DNA of 64,000 bases from Chitinophaga sp. CF418 (GCF_900142925.1 NZ_FRCN01000001.1:930001-994000); one strand, 5' to 3'. Positions 44,757 to 55,055 are shown, numbered from the stretch's first letter. The notes: a model not told the origin generated them from the sequence alone. Program-made: numbers and translations.

Positions 44757-46370
44757 TCAATAGTCAGGGTTTTGCGGGAACTCGTTGCTTGTTCTGTCTA
44801 TCTGATCCTGCGGAATGGGACGCAGCATATGTTTTTGTTCAATATTGGGTCCTCCCTGTGGATTGTGGAGGCGTACACGCTCCAGCAATTTGTTGGTACG
44901 TACCAGGTCAAACCATTGCAGCTGCTCTCCTACCAGTTCGCGACCACGTTCATCCAGGATGAAGTCTATATTCAACTGGCCTTCTGTGATCTTCATAGCA
45001 TCGCGATGTGCGCTGGTTTCAGCTTCTGTAGGACCTACACGTGCTGCACGCATACGCAGTGTGTTCAGATAACCCACTGCACCGGTTTTATCTCCTTTAT
45101 ACATCAATGCTTCCGCAGCAATCAGATAATCTTCCGCCAGGCGGTAAGCAATGAAAGGACGCACACCTGAGGCCTGATTGTCCGGACGCAAAGCATCTGC
45201 AAATTTGTTCAGTGAAGGATACAAACGTTCTGTATAATTACGCGGAGGCACCAGCTGATAATTCTTGCTGGCGATCTGCTCATCCGTCACATTATATCCC
45301 GGCATATAAACAGAAGTATCTCCTACCTTCAGCTTGGTACTACCGGCATTGGCAAACCATACAGTAGTGAAGAATTTCCCATAACGGGTATCATGCACGC
45401 GGTCGGCAAACAATGTATCCAGCAGGAACTTTGTAGGACGGAAACGCTTCCATGGAGTACCATTCGCCAGATCACGTTTCATACCACCCAGTACATCATA
45501 CTGCATCAGGAAGAAACGGCAGGCGTTATTGTCCGTAGCATTATACAATGCATCCGTAGTGAATTGTACAGCAAAAACAGTCTCAGCATTATTCTCTTTA
45601 CCCTGTGCCCACACCTGACCAACATCCGGTAGCAGCTGCATGCCGTATTGAGAGATTACACGGGTGGCATACGTAGCAGCACTATCGTAGTCGGTAGCCC
45701 CTTTGGCTGCTGAAGTAGCCCTGGTCAGGTATACTCTTGCCATCAGATGTTCAGCTGCCGGTTTGGTAGCCCTGCCCCATTCCGTTTGTGTAACAGGCAA
45801 TGTCTGTGCAGCATATTGCAGGTCGGCCAGGATAGCGTTATAAATATCAGGAACCGGATCACGATGAGCCTCGGTAAGGATCTCCTTATTCTCTGTTAAT
45901 CTCAGCGGAACTGCACCAAACATCTGCACAAGTATGAAATAATAGTTCGCACGGCAGAAGCGTGCCTGAGCTACACCTGAGCGCTTTACAGCACTATCCA
46001 GATCGGGTATCTGATCAGCTCTTCCGATCACGACATTACAGGTATTGATAGCCTGATAAAAGGCATTCCATATTTCACGCAGGTGAGCATAACGGGGGTC
46101 CAGCTGCGATGTATACTGATTCGCAAATTTGAAATCACCATCAGAACCATTCGTATAAGTATCTGTACCGAATACACTCGTTGTCATACCCCGCTCTGTG
46201 CTGTAAAAGCTGCGCAGACCGGTGTAGCTGCCGTTTACCGCAGTCTGGAAACCGGCAGTGTTATTGTAAAAATCATCAGTTACAGAAGATACCACATCTT
46301 CATCCAGCATTTTATTACACCCTGTTACAATGCACACGCATAAGAACAGGTACCAGCATATATTTCTCAT
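44757..46370 (-). CDS. SusD/RagB-like lipoprotein
   Basis: 537 aa from the ATG at 46370 (MRNICWYLFL), which puts the signal peptide and lipobox VTGC (Cys18) at the N-terminus; the 25 upstream codons overlap the SusC end and look unrelated. Family landmarks: NAFYQAINTCNVVIGRAD, YFILVQMFGAVPLRLTE, AEHLMARVYLTRA and the C-terminal ELVGEQLQWFDLVRTNK with HMLRPIPQDQIDRTSNE. Partner of the SusC 19 bp upstream. Substrate unknown; no glycosidase is linked on this strand. Confidence 0.92.
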   Translation of the reverse strand: MRNICWYLFLCVCIVTGCNKMLDEDVVSSVTDDFYNNTAGFQTAVNGSYTGLRSFYSTERGMTTSVFGTDTYTNGSDGDFKFANQYTSQLDPRYAHLREIWNAFYQAINTCNVVIGRADQIPDLDSAVKRSGVAQARFCRANYYFILVQMFGAVPLRLTENKEILTEAHRDPVPDIYNAILADLQYAAQTLPVTQTEWGRATKPAAEHLMARVYLTRATSAAKGATDYDSAATYATRVISQYGMQLLPDVGQVWAQGKENNAETVFAVQFTTDALYNATDNNACRFFLMQYDVLGGMKRDLANGTPWKRFRPTKFLLDTLFADRVHDTRYGKFFTTVWFANAGSTKLKVGDTSVYMPGYNVTDEQIASKNYQLVPPRNYTERLYPSLNKFADALRPDNQASGVRPFIAYRLAEDYLIAAEALMYKGDKTGAVGYLNTLRMRAARVGPTEAETSAHRDAMKITEGQLNIDFILDERGRELVGEQLQWFDLVRTNKLLERVRLHNPQGGPNIEQKHMLRPIPQDQIDRTSNEFPQNPDY

Positions 46371-46389
46371 AAAGATTTTTTTTGTTGCA

Positions 46390-49380
46390 TTAAAAAGTAG
46401 CATTGACACCAAACTGCAGCATCCAGGTAGCAGGTGCATCCACACCGATAATATTCACGTCTTCAGGATCGATACCTTTGTACTTCTGCCTGTAAGGCGC
46501 GAGGATCATTGGTTGTTTTACATCTACAGAGAACCGCAATGACTCCATCTGCCAGCGTTTCATTATGCTGGAAGGCAGAGAGTATCCAAGCGTGATGTTG
46601 CGGATCTTGATGAAATCTCCATCAAAGTAACTGAGTGTATTGTAGTTGTTTGGACGCTCCTGGTTGGCATTTGGACGGGGGAAAGCATTGGTATGATTTG
46701 TTGGCGTCCAGTAGTCTACATCCAGGTTATTGTAACGTCCGAAGAGTGTATTGAACGTAGAATAAAAATCACTCTTTACCATACTACCCATACGGGCAAA
46801 CGCAACAACGGACAGGTCAATTCCTTTGTAAGAGAAACGCTGTGTCATACCACCAGACCATTTAGGCTGTGGTGCCCCCAGAATGGTACGGTCCTTATCG
46901 TCCAGCTTTTTATCACCGTTAAGGTCTGCCAGCTGTATTTCGCCCTGGTGTTGTTTGTAAACCTGTGCAGATGCTTCGTCCTGCCAGATGCCTACTTTTT
47001 TGTAATCATAATACACATAGGTAGGCTTTCCTACAAACCAGCCATTACCTACATCCTGTGTTTTACCTTCACCCAGTGCAAGGATCTTCTCACGGTTCAT
47101 AAACCAGTTCACATCCATAGACCAGTTGAAGCCACCTTTTGTATTAAGAATGATGGCAGACAAACCTAGTTCCACACCCGTGTTTTGTGTAACACCTGTA
47201 TTTTCCAGTACATAGTTTACACCATTGCTGTAAGGCAGGAATCTTTGTAACAGCAGGTCGGTTGTTTTCTGTTTGTACTGATCAATAGTACCGGTAAGTC
47301 TTCCTTTAAAGAAACTAAAGTCAATGCCATAGTTGAAAGAAGCTGTAGTTTCCCAGGTAAGGTTAGGATTACGCAGCAGGGTCGGAGAAAAGCCGGTCAC
47401 ACCTTTATTACCGAAGGAATAAGGCATACGTCCCAGCAGGCCCTGCGTAGCATATGGAGGGATACCGGTGTTACCGATACGGCCGTAGCTGGCACGCAGT
47501 TTCAGGTTTTCAATCCAGGATACGTTCTTCATAAAATCTTCGCTGGTCATATTCCATCCTACCGCTACTGAAGGGAAATAACCCCATTTATGTCCTGGCG
47601 CAAAACGGGAAGAACCGTCCGCACGTAAGGTCAATGTCAATAAATACCGGTCGTCATAACCGTAGTTCAAACGTCCCATATAAGACAGAATCGTCCATGT
47701 CCCAAGCTGACTTCCGATGGCGGTTACGTTAGCTGCCTGTCCGAGGTTATAATATTCCTGCCACTCTACCGGAATACCTCTTACAGAAGCAGAGGAGGAG
47801 TCTTCACGCTGACGTTGCACACTGTATAATGCAGTCAGGTTCAGGGAGTGTTTTTTGATGGTCTTGTTGTAAGTCAGCAGGTTCTCTACGGTATATGCCC
47901 ACACAAGTTGTCCCTGTTTGGTAGCAGTAGCATCGCCACCGCCTATGAGCAGGTCTGTATTCTTTTTACCCTGGAAGAGGCCGTAGTTGTTCTGGAAAAC
48001 GTCGGTACCAACATTGAGGCGGTACTTTAATCCATCAAGGATGGTCACTTCACCATATAAGCTGTTAAAGAAACGAATATGGCTTAGTCTTTCCACGCGG
48101 TTGCCATCCTGATAATCCAGCAATGCATTTGGCTGCTGGTTATCTGCTGTAGGATAGGTGATCAGTTTACCAGAAGCATCGTATGGATCTGCAATAGGCA
48201 GCATTTTAAGCGAGGCGCTCATACCATTGTAGGTGCTGCCTTTACGCATGCTGTAGGTAGTTAGTGAAGAGGCGCCAATCTGTATACGTTTGCCTATCAT
48301 CTGATCAACGGCAATGTGCAGGTTATAGCGTTCATAACTTTGTAATTTCAGTACGCCCTGGTCTTTGAAGTAACCTCCCGTCACTGCGTATTTGGTGGAT
48401 TCATTACCACCGCTTACACCCAGTGAATGGCGGGTTTGCCAGCCCTGGTCTATCAAAAGGGATTGCCAGTCGGTGTTCACACCTTTTTTAATATTAGCCA
48501 GCTCCACAGCGGTAAATATCTTCGCATCTGAAGCATCAGGATTACTATCATCATAGAGTCCTGCCGCACGGTTTGCTTCCCTTTTCATGGCGAGATACTG
48601 CTGACTATTCATCATATCAGTTCTGCCAAGTGAGTTAACAATACCATACATACCACTATAATTCACCTGTGGTTTACCGATCTTTCCCTTGCGGGTACTC
48701 ACCAGTACAACCCCGTTTGCACCACGTGAACCATAGATAGCGGTAGCGGAAGCATCTTTCAATACGTCCATGGAAGCAATGTCCTGTGGGTTGATGTCAT
48801 TGAGATTACCGGCAAATGGAATTCCGTCTACAACATAGAGCGGGTCATTGCCTGCTGATAAAGAACGTGTTCCCCTAACCCTTACCTGAGGCTCATCGCC
48901 TGGTTTGTTACTGTTATTTAATACATCAATCCCCGGTGTTCTGCCCTGGAGCGCCTGTTGTGCATTGGTTACAGGAACTTCCATAATTGCTTTACTGCTG
49001 ATGGAGGATATGGCTCCGGTCACATCCTTTTTCTTTTGCTGACCATAACCGACTACGACAACTTCGTCGAGTTTTTTCTGGTCTTCCGCGAGTTTTACTT
49101 CAATGTCTGAGCGGCCGTTCACAGGCACTTCCTGTGGAAGGAAGCCAATAAAGGAGAAAGTCAGCACAGCATCTTTCGGTGCCTGAAGTTTGTAGGAGCC
49201 GGCAACATCGGTCACTGTTCCCGTCTTTTGTCCCTTGACGGATACGGAAGCACCGATAATAGGATTACCGTCCGGTCCGGTAACTTTCCCCCTGATAGGG
49301 ATGGATTGGGCGCTGATAAATGTGCCATACAATAACAGGCATAGTAAGATGGCGCCCGCCTTCGATAACGTGTTCTTCAT
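46390..49380 (-). CDS. SusC-like TonB receptor without STN domain
   Basis: 996-aa receptor. Signal peptide (1-24, ending ISAQS), carboxypeptidase-like domain (about 27-110, GPDGNPIIGASVSVKGQ), plug (VVVVGYGQQKKKDVTGAISS, GRTPGIDVLNN, VLKDASATAIYGSRGANGVV) and barrel ending MLQFGVNATF. Absence of an STN domain fits the lack of a sigma/FecR pair nearby; control is more likely by a LacI-type repressor acting at the palindromes in its upstream region. Divergent from a tandem-DUF1080 gene. Confidence 0.93.
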   Translation of the reverse strand: MKNTLSKAGAILLCLLLYGTFISAQSIPIRGKVTGPDGNPIIGASVSVKGQKTGTVTDVAGSYKLQAPKDAVLTFSFIGFLPQEVPVNGRSDIEVKLAEDQKKLDEVVVVGYGQQKKKDVTGAISSISSKAIMEVPVTNAQQALQGRTPGIDVLNNSNKPGDEPQVRVRGTRSLSAGNDPLYVVDGIPFAGNLNDINPQDIASMDVLKDASATAIYGSRGANGVVLVSTRKGKIGKPQVNYSGMYGIVNSLGRTDMMNSQQYLAMKREANRAAGLYDDSNPDASDAKIFTAVELANIKKGVNTDWQSLLIDQGWQTRHSLGVSGGNESTKYAVTGGYFKDQGVLKLQSYERYNLHIAVDQMIGKRIQIGASSLTTYSMRKGSTYNGMSASLKMLPIADPYDASGKLITYPTADNQQPNALLDYQDGNRVERLSHIRFFNSLYGEVTILDGLKYRLNVGTDVFQNNYGLFQGKKNTDLLIGGGDATATKQGQLVWAYTVENLLTYNKTIKKHSLNLTALYSVQRQREDSSSASVRGIPVEWQEYYNLGQAANVTAIGSQLGTWTILSYMGRLNYGYDDRYLLTLTLRADGSSRFAPGHKWGYFPSVAVGWNMTSEDFMKNVSWIENLKLRASYGRIGNTGIPPYATQGLLGRMPYSFGNKGVTGFSPTLLRNPNLTWETTASFNYGIDFSFFKGRLTGTIDQYKQKTTDLLLQRFLPYSNGVNYVLENTGVTQNTGVELGLSAIILNTKGGFNWSMDVNWFMNREKILALGEGKTQDVGNGWFVGKPTYVYYDYKKVGIWQDEASAQVYKQHQGEIQLADLNGDKKLDDKDRTILGAPQPKWSGGMTQRFSYKGIDLSVVAFARMGSMVKSDFYSTFNTLFGRYNNLDVDYWTPTNHTNAFPRPNANQERPNNYNTLSYFDGDFIKIRNITLGYSLPSSIMKRWQMESLRFSVDVKQPMILAPYRQKYKGIDPEDVNIIGVDAPATWMLQFGVNATF

Positions 49381-49507
49381 ACGTAGAATTTTAATTTGTA
49401 ACAGAATACACCTCCCTGAAAAACAATCATCTATAAGTTCGATCAGGTTTTTCTAAAACATTTTTCAGAGAATGGGGTAGTACAAGTTAAGTAGATTAGT
49501 TATAAAT

Positions 49508-49521
49508 TGCAAACGATTGCA
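49508..49521. promoter_or_regulatory. LacI-family operator-like palindrome 1
   Basis: TGCAAACGATTGCA, 14 bp, with TGCAA and TTGCA half-sites around a central CG, the layout of LacI/GalR-type operators. It lies 128 bp upstream of the susC start (minus) and 96 bp upstream of the DUF1080 start (plus). Confidence 0.65.
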
Positions 49522-49561
49522 TAAAATCAACCTGAAATAATACCGCTTATCATAAAATTTG

Positions 49562-49575
49562 TGCAATCGGTTGAA
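49562..49575. promoter_or_regulatory. LacI-family operator-like palindrome 2
   Basis: TGCAATCGGTTGAA, two outer mismatches from a symmetric site, centre 54 bp from the first palindrome. A second site at that spacing would suit cooperative repression of either divergent promoter. Confidence 0.55.
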
Positions 49576-49616
49576 TAAGTAGTTATCATTATTTACTTTT
49601 AAGAGTACTTTAGGTT

Positions 49617-50999
49617 ATGGTTATGAAAAACACGTTATTGGTATGCAGCGCCATACTTATAAGCAGCTTCTCTGTCGCCCAGCAAAAGAAAGCAGACTGG
49701 AAAAACCTGTTCGATGGTAAGACACTGAATGGCTGGAAAGAAGTAAACGGGACAGCAATTTATGATGCTAAAGATGGGATGATAAACGGCACTTCCGTGG
49801 CCGGCAGCCCAAATTCCTTCCTTGCAACGGAAAAAGAATACGGTGATTTCATACTTGAACTGGAACTGAAGCTGGATGCTCCTATGAACTATGGCATACA
49901 GTTCCGCAGTGAAAGTACACCGGAATACAACAATGGCCGTGTACATGGGTATCAGATGGAAGTTGATCCCAGCGACCGTGCCTGGAGCGGCGGTATATAT
50001 GATGAGGCCCGCCGTGGATGGTTGTATCCGCTGGAACTGAATCCCGCGGCTAAATCTGCATTTAAAAAAGAAGGCTGGAACAAGTACCGTATAGAGTGCC
50101 GTGGCACGGAAATACGTACCTGGGTAAATGGTGTTCCTACTGCTCACCTGATCGATGATATGACCCTGAAAGGGTTCATCGCATTACAGGTGCACCAGAT
50201 CTACAAAGAAGACGATAAAGGTAAACAGATCCACTGGCGCAATATCCGCATCCTGGAAAATCCGGCTGCGTCCCAATATTCGCCATATGATAATATATAT
50301 GTAGTCAATGATGTTCCCAACAACGTTTCCGGCCAGGAGAAGAAAAATGGGTATCAGTTACTATGGGATGGTAAAACCGGCAATGGTTGGCGCAGGGTGA
50401 ATCAGGATAAGTTTCCGGCCACCGGCTGGACAATGGAGAACGGCGAATTGTCTATCCACCAGTCCAACGGCGATGAAATGGGTTCCGGCGGCGATATCGT
50501 AACCACAAAAGAATACAGCGCTTTCGAGCTGGAGTTTGACTTCAAACTGACCGAAGGCGCCAACAGCGGGGTAAAATATAATGTAAAAGAAAGCTACGAT
50601 ACAAAGGGTAAATCAGCCATAGGACTGGAATACCAGGTGCTCGACGATGAGCGTCATCCCGATGCAAAACTGGGCCGTGACGGTAACAGGACCCTGTCTT
50701 CCCTGTATGACCTGATTCCCCGGAAAAATACTGATCTGAATAAAGCCGCGATAAAGAAGATTGGAGAATGGAATAAAGGGCGTATAATTGTGTATCCCAA
50801 CAATCATGTTGAACACTGGTTGAATGGTTTCAAAATGGTTGAGTACGACAGAGGTTCCAAAGAATTTAAAGACCTGGTAGCGATCAGCAAGTATAAAAAT
50901 TGGAATAACTTTGGCCTGTGGCCCGAAGGACACATTTTATTGCAAGACCACGGCAATACAGTGTCATTCCGTAGCATAAAAATCAAAAATTTAAAATAG
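49617..50999 (+). CDS. Secreted protein with two DUF1080 domains
   Basis: 460-aa protein with a signal peptide (ending SSFSVAQ; start either ATG at 49617 or the one at 49623). Two jelly-roll domains of the DUF1080 type follow: residues about 25-215 ([37 protein letters not shown]) and about 240-460 ([55 protein letters not shown]). The family acts on 3-keto-sugars in some bacteria. It faces away from a SusC/SusD pair and shares putative operators with it, so the three may work on one substrate. Domain order suggests a gene duplication within the protein. Confidence 0.9.
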   Translation: MVMKNTLLVCSAILISSFSVAQQKKADWKNLFDGKTLNGWKEVNGTAIYDAKDGMINGTSVAGSPNSFLATEKEYGDFILELELKLDAPMNYGIQFRSESTPEYNNGRVHGYQMEVDPSDRAWSGGIYDEARRGWLYPLELNPAAKSAFKKEGWNKYRIECRGTEIRTWVNGVPTAHLIDDMTLKGFIALQVHQIYKEDDKGKQIHWRNIRILENPAASQYSPYDNIYVVNDVPNNVSGQEKKNGYQLLWDGKTGNGWRRVNQDKFPATGWTMENGELSIHQSNGDEMGSGGDIVTTKEYSAFELEFDFKLTEGANSGVKYNVKESYDTKGKSAIGLEYQVLDDERHPDAKLGRDGNRTLSSLYDLIPRKNTDLNKAAIKKIGEWNKGRIIVYPNNHVEHWLNGFKMVEYDRGSKEFKDLVAISKYKNWNNFGLWPEGHILLQDHGNTVSFRSIKIKNLK

Positions 51000-51298
51000 G
51001 TTAACAAGTTTGGTTTGTTAATTAAGCTAATTTTGCATTCGTTTGCTGGCTTGTCCAGGCAGACGGGTTGATAAAAGTAGGCTCCGTATATTCAGGTTTG
51101 TGGGATAAAGCATCACGGAATCAATTACTTGCCTTTACTATAAATTTATAATAATGGCTTTATCAACTGATGAAAGAGTTTTCATTGTTCACTGTTCTAT
51201 ATAAAACATTCCGATTCTTCGGAGTGTTTTTTTTATGTTTATTCTATCCGGAAGCTTATAACGTACAGAAATATATCACCTTCATCTAATCGCAAAAC
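51000..51298. other. Gap between DUF1080 and DUF885 genes
   Basis: 299 bp without a gene. Contains a terminator at 51205-51236 and the promoter region of the DUF885 gene. Confidence 0.6.
51205..51236 (+). terminator. Intrinsic terminator after tandem DUF1080 gene
   Basis: Stem AACATTCCG / CGGAGTGTT (9 bp, one wobble) with a 6-nt loop and a run of T's immediately after, 205 bp after the stop codon. Confidence 0.75.
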
Positions 51299-53062
51299 AT
51301 GCTAAAGACTAACTACGCCCTTTTGCTGGCAGTGACGCTCTTTTCAGCCTCCTGCTCAGGACCGGGTAAACCCGCTGGAAATAACGCTCCGGATTCATTG
51401 CATCACCTTGTTCAGCACTACTATGATGAGAAAATGGAATTCTTTCCCATAGAGGCGACCATGAATGGCGAACATCAGTACGACGGGATGCTGCAGATCG
51501 ATATCAGCGATCGTTTCCGATTAAAACTGGATAGCTTTTATACCCGCTATCAGGAAGCGTTACAGGGAATTGATACTACAATACTCAATGATAATGACCT
51601 GATTAGCTATTCCATGTTGCAAAGGGAAATTTCCGTAGGAAGGGAAGGTCTCCGCTTTCCGGATCACCTGATGCCTATTCAGCAGTTCTGGGGCCTTACC
51701 CTTACGCTCCCCCAATTTGGTTCAGGTACAAGCGCCCAGCCGTTTAAGAACAAAGCAGATTATGAAAAGTTCATTTCGAGAATGAAAAGCTTTGCGGAAT
51801 GGAGTGATACAGCTATTGCAAACATGCGGCGTGGTATGTCTTTGGGATATGTATTACCGAAAGCGCTCGCATCGAAAGTAATACCTCAACTTGCCGACCT
51901 CGCAAAGAAAGACACCAACAACGTATTTTATACACCTTTACGGCTCCTCCCGGCCGATCTTGACAGCACGGGTAAGAATGACCTACGCACTGCCTATAAG
52001 GCGGCTATTGAGCAGTATGTACTTCCCTCCTATGCGAAACTGCATGACTTCATTACCAATGAATACCTGCCCAAAGCGCGCACCAGCACCGGTATTGACG
52101 GCCTGCCGCAAGGGAAGGAATGGTATCTGCACCTGATCAAATTCTGGACAACCGCCGATCTGACACCGGATCAGATATTCGCTACCGGAGAAAAAGAAGT
52201 GGCCCGTATCAGAAGAGAGATGGATTCTGTGAAGAACAGCACCGGCTTTACTGGCGACCTGCCCGCATTCTTTAACTTCATCCGTACAGATAAACAATTT
52301 AAGATATTTACTACCCCTTCGCAGGTACTGGATTCCTTCAGGGCAATTGAACAAAAGATCATGCCCGCCGTAAAACAGCTATACGGACATCTGCCCAGGA
52401 CGAAGTTTGAGATCCGCCAGACGGAAGCCTTCCGCGCAGCCTCCGCCAGCGCTGAGTATATGCAGGGAAGTCCGGATGGCTCCCGTCCCGGCATCTTTTA
52501 TGTGCCTATCCTGGACGCGTCAACGTTCAACTATACAGGAATGGAATGCCTGTTCCTGCACGAGGCCATCCCGGGGCATCATTTCCAGATATCCATCCAG
52601 CAGGAAAACGATTCCCTGCCTAAATTCCGCCGTTTCAACTGGATCGGTTCCTACGGCGAGGGCTATGCATTATACTGTGAAAGCCTGGGCAGGGACCTTG
52701 GCGTCTATACCAATCCCTACAGTTACTTCGGTCACCTGTCAGACGAGATCCATCGCGCCATCCGCCTGGTTGTGGATGTGGGCATGCATTCCAAAGGATG
52801 GACCAGGGAGCAGGCCATCAAATACATGATGGATAATGAACCTGTGAGTGAACATGAGGCTGTGGCTGAAATAGAACGGTATATGGCCATACCGGGTCAG
52901 GCCTTGTCTTACAAGATCGGCGAGCTGAAAATTCGCGAGCTGCGGGATAAATACAGTCAATCTACTGGGTTCAGTATGAAAAATTTCCATGATGAACTGT
53001 TAAAAGATGGCTGCGTACCGCTAAGTGTGCTGGAAGAAAAAATGGCAAGACGGTTTAAGTAA
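51299..53062 (+). CDS. DUF885 lipoprotein, predicted zinc metallopeptidase-like
   Basis: 587-aa lipoprotein with lipobox SASC (Cys19). The family signature FLHEAIPGHHFQ (about residues 418-429), with HE-x-x-x-H resembling a gluzincin metal site, is present, and WIGSYGEGYALYCESLG follows about 40 residues later and contains a likely third ligand Glu. The C-terminus EHEAVAEIERYMAIPGQALSYKIG is typical of DUF885. Known: the family is distantly related to M3/M32-type peptidases and some members are carboxypeptidases. Function here unproven. Confidence 0.88.
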   Translation: MLKTNYALLLAVTLFSASCSGPGKPAGNNAPDSLHHLVQHYYDEKMEFFPIEATMNGEHQYDGMLQIDISDRFRLKLDSFYTRYQEALQGIDTTILNDNDLISYSMLQREISVGREGLRFPDHLMPIQQFWGLTLTLPQFGSGTSAQPFKNKADYEKFISRMKSFAEWSDTAIANMRRGMSLGYVLPKALASKVIPQLADLAKKDTNNVFYTPLRLLPADLDSTGKNDLRTAYKAAIEQYVLPSYAKLHDFITNEYLPKARTSTGIDGLPQGKEWYLHLIKFWTTADLTPDQIFATGEKEVARIRREMDSVKNSTGFTGDLPAFFNFIRTDKQFKIFTTPSQVLDSFRAIEQKIMPAVKQLYGHLPRTKFEIRQTEAFRAASASAEYMQGSPDGSRPGIFYVPILDASTFNYTGMECLFLHEAIPGHHFQISIQQENDSLPKFRRFNWIGSYGEGYALYCESLGRDLGVYTNPYSYFGHLSDEIHRAIRLVVDVGMHSKGWTREQAIKYMMDNEPVSEHEAVAEIERYMAIPGQALSYKIGELKIRELRDKYSQSTGFSMKNFHDELLKDGCVPLSVLEEKMARRFK

Positions 53063-53448
53063 CTCATCCATAAGGAGTAATAGTCCATAGGCGATAATCA
53101 CTAACTTATAGTACTTTTTTAACCTATAAGAAATCTGGTGATTATTCCCTGTGGACTACCTGTTTACAGACTTGTCTATATCAGTTGTTAACAAAAAATA
53201 TACATCAGGCTTTGGGAAAAGATACTTAAATTTATAGTAAGAATAGAGTCAGGAACCTCACGGTTTTAGGTTAGTTGTTCATCAGCTATATACAACGAAA
53301 ACAAACATATCCGGAACAGACCTCATGTCTGGCAATGCTGGAATAAGAAGACAATCAACAAACCTTTTACCATCATTTGTTGTTTCACTTTTTAGTTGCC
53401 TTTATATTTCCACTCAACAATTTTTTAACTTTTTAAGCTGCCAGTATT
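53063..53448. other. Gap with imperfect inverted repeat and a promoter-like element
   Basis: 386 bp without a gene. Imperfect inverted repeat at 53083-53156 (arms GTCCATAGGCGATAATCAC and GTGATTATTCCCTGTGGAC, with CTTATAG inside) follows the DUF885 gene and could form a large hairpin. A promoter-like pair TTG (53380-53382) and TATATTTC (53403-53410), 20 bp apart, precedes the MmcQ gene by about 38 bp. Confidence 0.55.
53380..53410 (+). promoter_or_regulatory. Bacteroidota-type promoter of the MmcQ/YjbR gene
   Basis: TTG, 20 bp, then TATATTTC, one base from the TTG-N19-21-TAnnTTTG consensus, 38 bp before the ATG. Confidence 0.45.
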
Positions 53449-53799
53449 ATGTTTGACATGACCCTTAATTACTGTCTTGCATTTCCTGCCGTAACACAGG
53501 AAGAAAAATGGGATGAAGATCTGCGCTTCTCCGTAGGAGAAAAATTATTCTGCATGATCTCCAAAAACGAGCCACATCGCGTATCCTTGAAATGCCGTCT
53601 GGAGGATTTTCACCGTCTTATTTCACAACCAGGCATCGTGCCAGCCCCATATCTGGCTCGTTATCACTGGGTACAGATAAGATCACTGGACACCCTCCCT
53701 GTACCTGAATTACAGTCGCTTCTTCAAAATGCGTATGATCTCGTGGTGAGTACATTACCTCCCGAAGAACGGACCCAGATCCGGAAAGAAAGAGTATAA
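53449..53799 (+). CDS. MmcQ/YjbR family DNA-binding-like protein
   Basis: 116-aa protein matching MmcQ/YjbR: FPAVTQEEKWDEDLRFSVG, FCMISKNEPHRVSLKC and the C-terminal AYDLVVSTLPPEERTQI. The family has a cystatin-like fold related to the N-terminal DNA-binding domain of mitomycin-resistance protein MmcQ, but its cell role is not known. It is a lone plus-strand gene with a terminator converging on the next gene. Confidence 0.88.
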   Translation: MFDMTLNYCLAFPAVTQEEKWDEDLRFSVGEKLFCMISKNEPHRVSLKCRLEDFHRLISQPGIVPAPYLARYHWVQIRSLDTLPVPELQSLLQNAYDLVVSTLPPEERTQIRKERV

Positions 53800-53871
53800 C
53801 GGTAGTAATGCATTGGTGCTGTTGATACAAGAGGAAGTTTTGCGTATAGCGCCTGGCAGCGCTTATAATAT

Positions 53872-53903
53872 TAAAAAAAGAATGGCTCGCTTAGCGAGCC
53901 ATT
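53872..53903 (-). terminator. Bidirectional terminator between MmcQ and TauE genes
   Basis: Perfect 10-bp stem AATGGCTCGC / GCGAGCCATT with a TTA loop. The minus strand has CTTTTTTTAAT after it, so it is chiefly for the TauE gene; the plus side ends TTGTGTTTTC. Confidence 0.85.
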
Positions 53904-53946
53904 TGTGTTTTCTCTACTTCTAGCATATCCCCATGTCCCCCATTGG

Positions 53947-54735
53947 TTATTTCCAAAGAGTATAAATGATGTCGTATAACCCAAATATGATCAGCGTGCA
54001 GGCAAACAACTTCTCCAGCAAAGGAGACTTCATTTTCACCGCTGTTTTGGCGCCCAGATAAGAAGATGGAATAGCTGTCAGTGACAGCACTAACGCAATA
54101 TTCCAGTCTATATGCCCCAGCCACCAATGCGCCAGTGCCCCCGGTACCGATAATAATGCTGACAATAAAATAGAGCAGGCCAGCGCCTGCTTAATAGGCA
54201 TATGCAGTTTTTTAATGAAGAAGGAGCTGAACAATACGCCTCCGGCATTAGCCAGCAGCCCGGACAATAGCCCGATAGCCAGCGAAGCCACCACGATCAG
54301 TATATGATTACCTTCCACGGCATCTACAGGATGCTCCTCGACGTGACTCTTTTTGCGCAGGAAAGAAAACAATAAAGAGCCTCCTATCGATACGATAAAC
54401 AAAGCGGTCAGGACCATTAATGTCTTTCCCGGCAAGAACTTGCTAAGCCATGCGCCCACCAGCGTAGCAGGTATGCCGAACAATGCGCCGGTAACGATGA
54501 CCCGCTTGTTAAACAGCTTCTGACGGCTATATACCGTAGTTGCGGATATTGTACTCGTAATAGCAGCCGGTAACGGTGAGGCCAATGCATAGAATGGATT
54601 TACCCCTGCAAAGATCTGCAAGGCAGGTGTGCTGACCGCACTTCCCCCCTTGCCCAGTAAACCGGAGAGATAACCGACAATAACGCCGATGACTAAAACG
54701 ACCAGATAATCGGTCTGTTGCAATAATGTGATCAT
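53947..54735 (-). CDS. TauE/SafE family sulfite/anion exporter-like permease
   Basis: 262-aa inner-membrane protein with about eight hydrophobic helices. The first helix carries LVVLVIGVIVGYLSGLLGKGG and the second half repeats it as LAIGLLSGLLANAGGVLFSSF, the two inverted-topology halves of the family (each with the GLLGxGGG-like element). Known: export of sulfite, sulfoacetate or other small organosulfur anions. Substrate not known here. Alone on the minus strand. Confidence 0.88.
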   Translation of the reverse strand: MITLLQQTDYLVVLVIGVIVGYLSGLLGKGGSAVSTPALQIFAGVNPFYALASPLPAAITSTISATTVYSRQKLFNKRVIVTGALFGIPATLVGAWLSKFLPGKTLMVLTALFIVSIGGSLLFSFLRKKSHVEEHPVDAVEGNHILIVVASLAIGLLSGLLANAGGVLFSSFFIKKLHMPIKQALACSILLSALLSVPGALAHWWLGHIDWNIALVLSLTAIPSSYLGAKTAVKMKSPLLEKLFACTLIIFGLYDIIYTLWK

Positions 54736-55055
54736 AAATTACTTCCTTCAGCAAACAGGCCTGGTGTGAAGCCGAACTGCTTATTATTTGATGGTTGGTA
54801 CGTGTGAATTACAGATATCCTCTTCAGTTATACATCGATGTTTTAATGGAAGGACAGTTCAAAGCTACAGCACTGGTACGGGTTCAACAAAATTCAGGAC
54901 GGGGTGTCACTATTACTAAAAGTTATCGCAGATAACCTGAGGTAATAATTTTGACAGCAGCGGCTTACACCCGTGTATAACCTATCTAGCCTACTAAATC
55001 TATGATTTGAATAAGTTCACTATGAAAAGGCAAAAAGAGAAGATATAGGCGAATA
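54736..55055. other. 320-bp gap upstream of TauE/SafE gene
   Basis: No gene. One short palindrome GTTATC-GCA-GATAAC at 54922-54936 is the only symmetric element seen. Confidence 0.5.
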
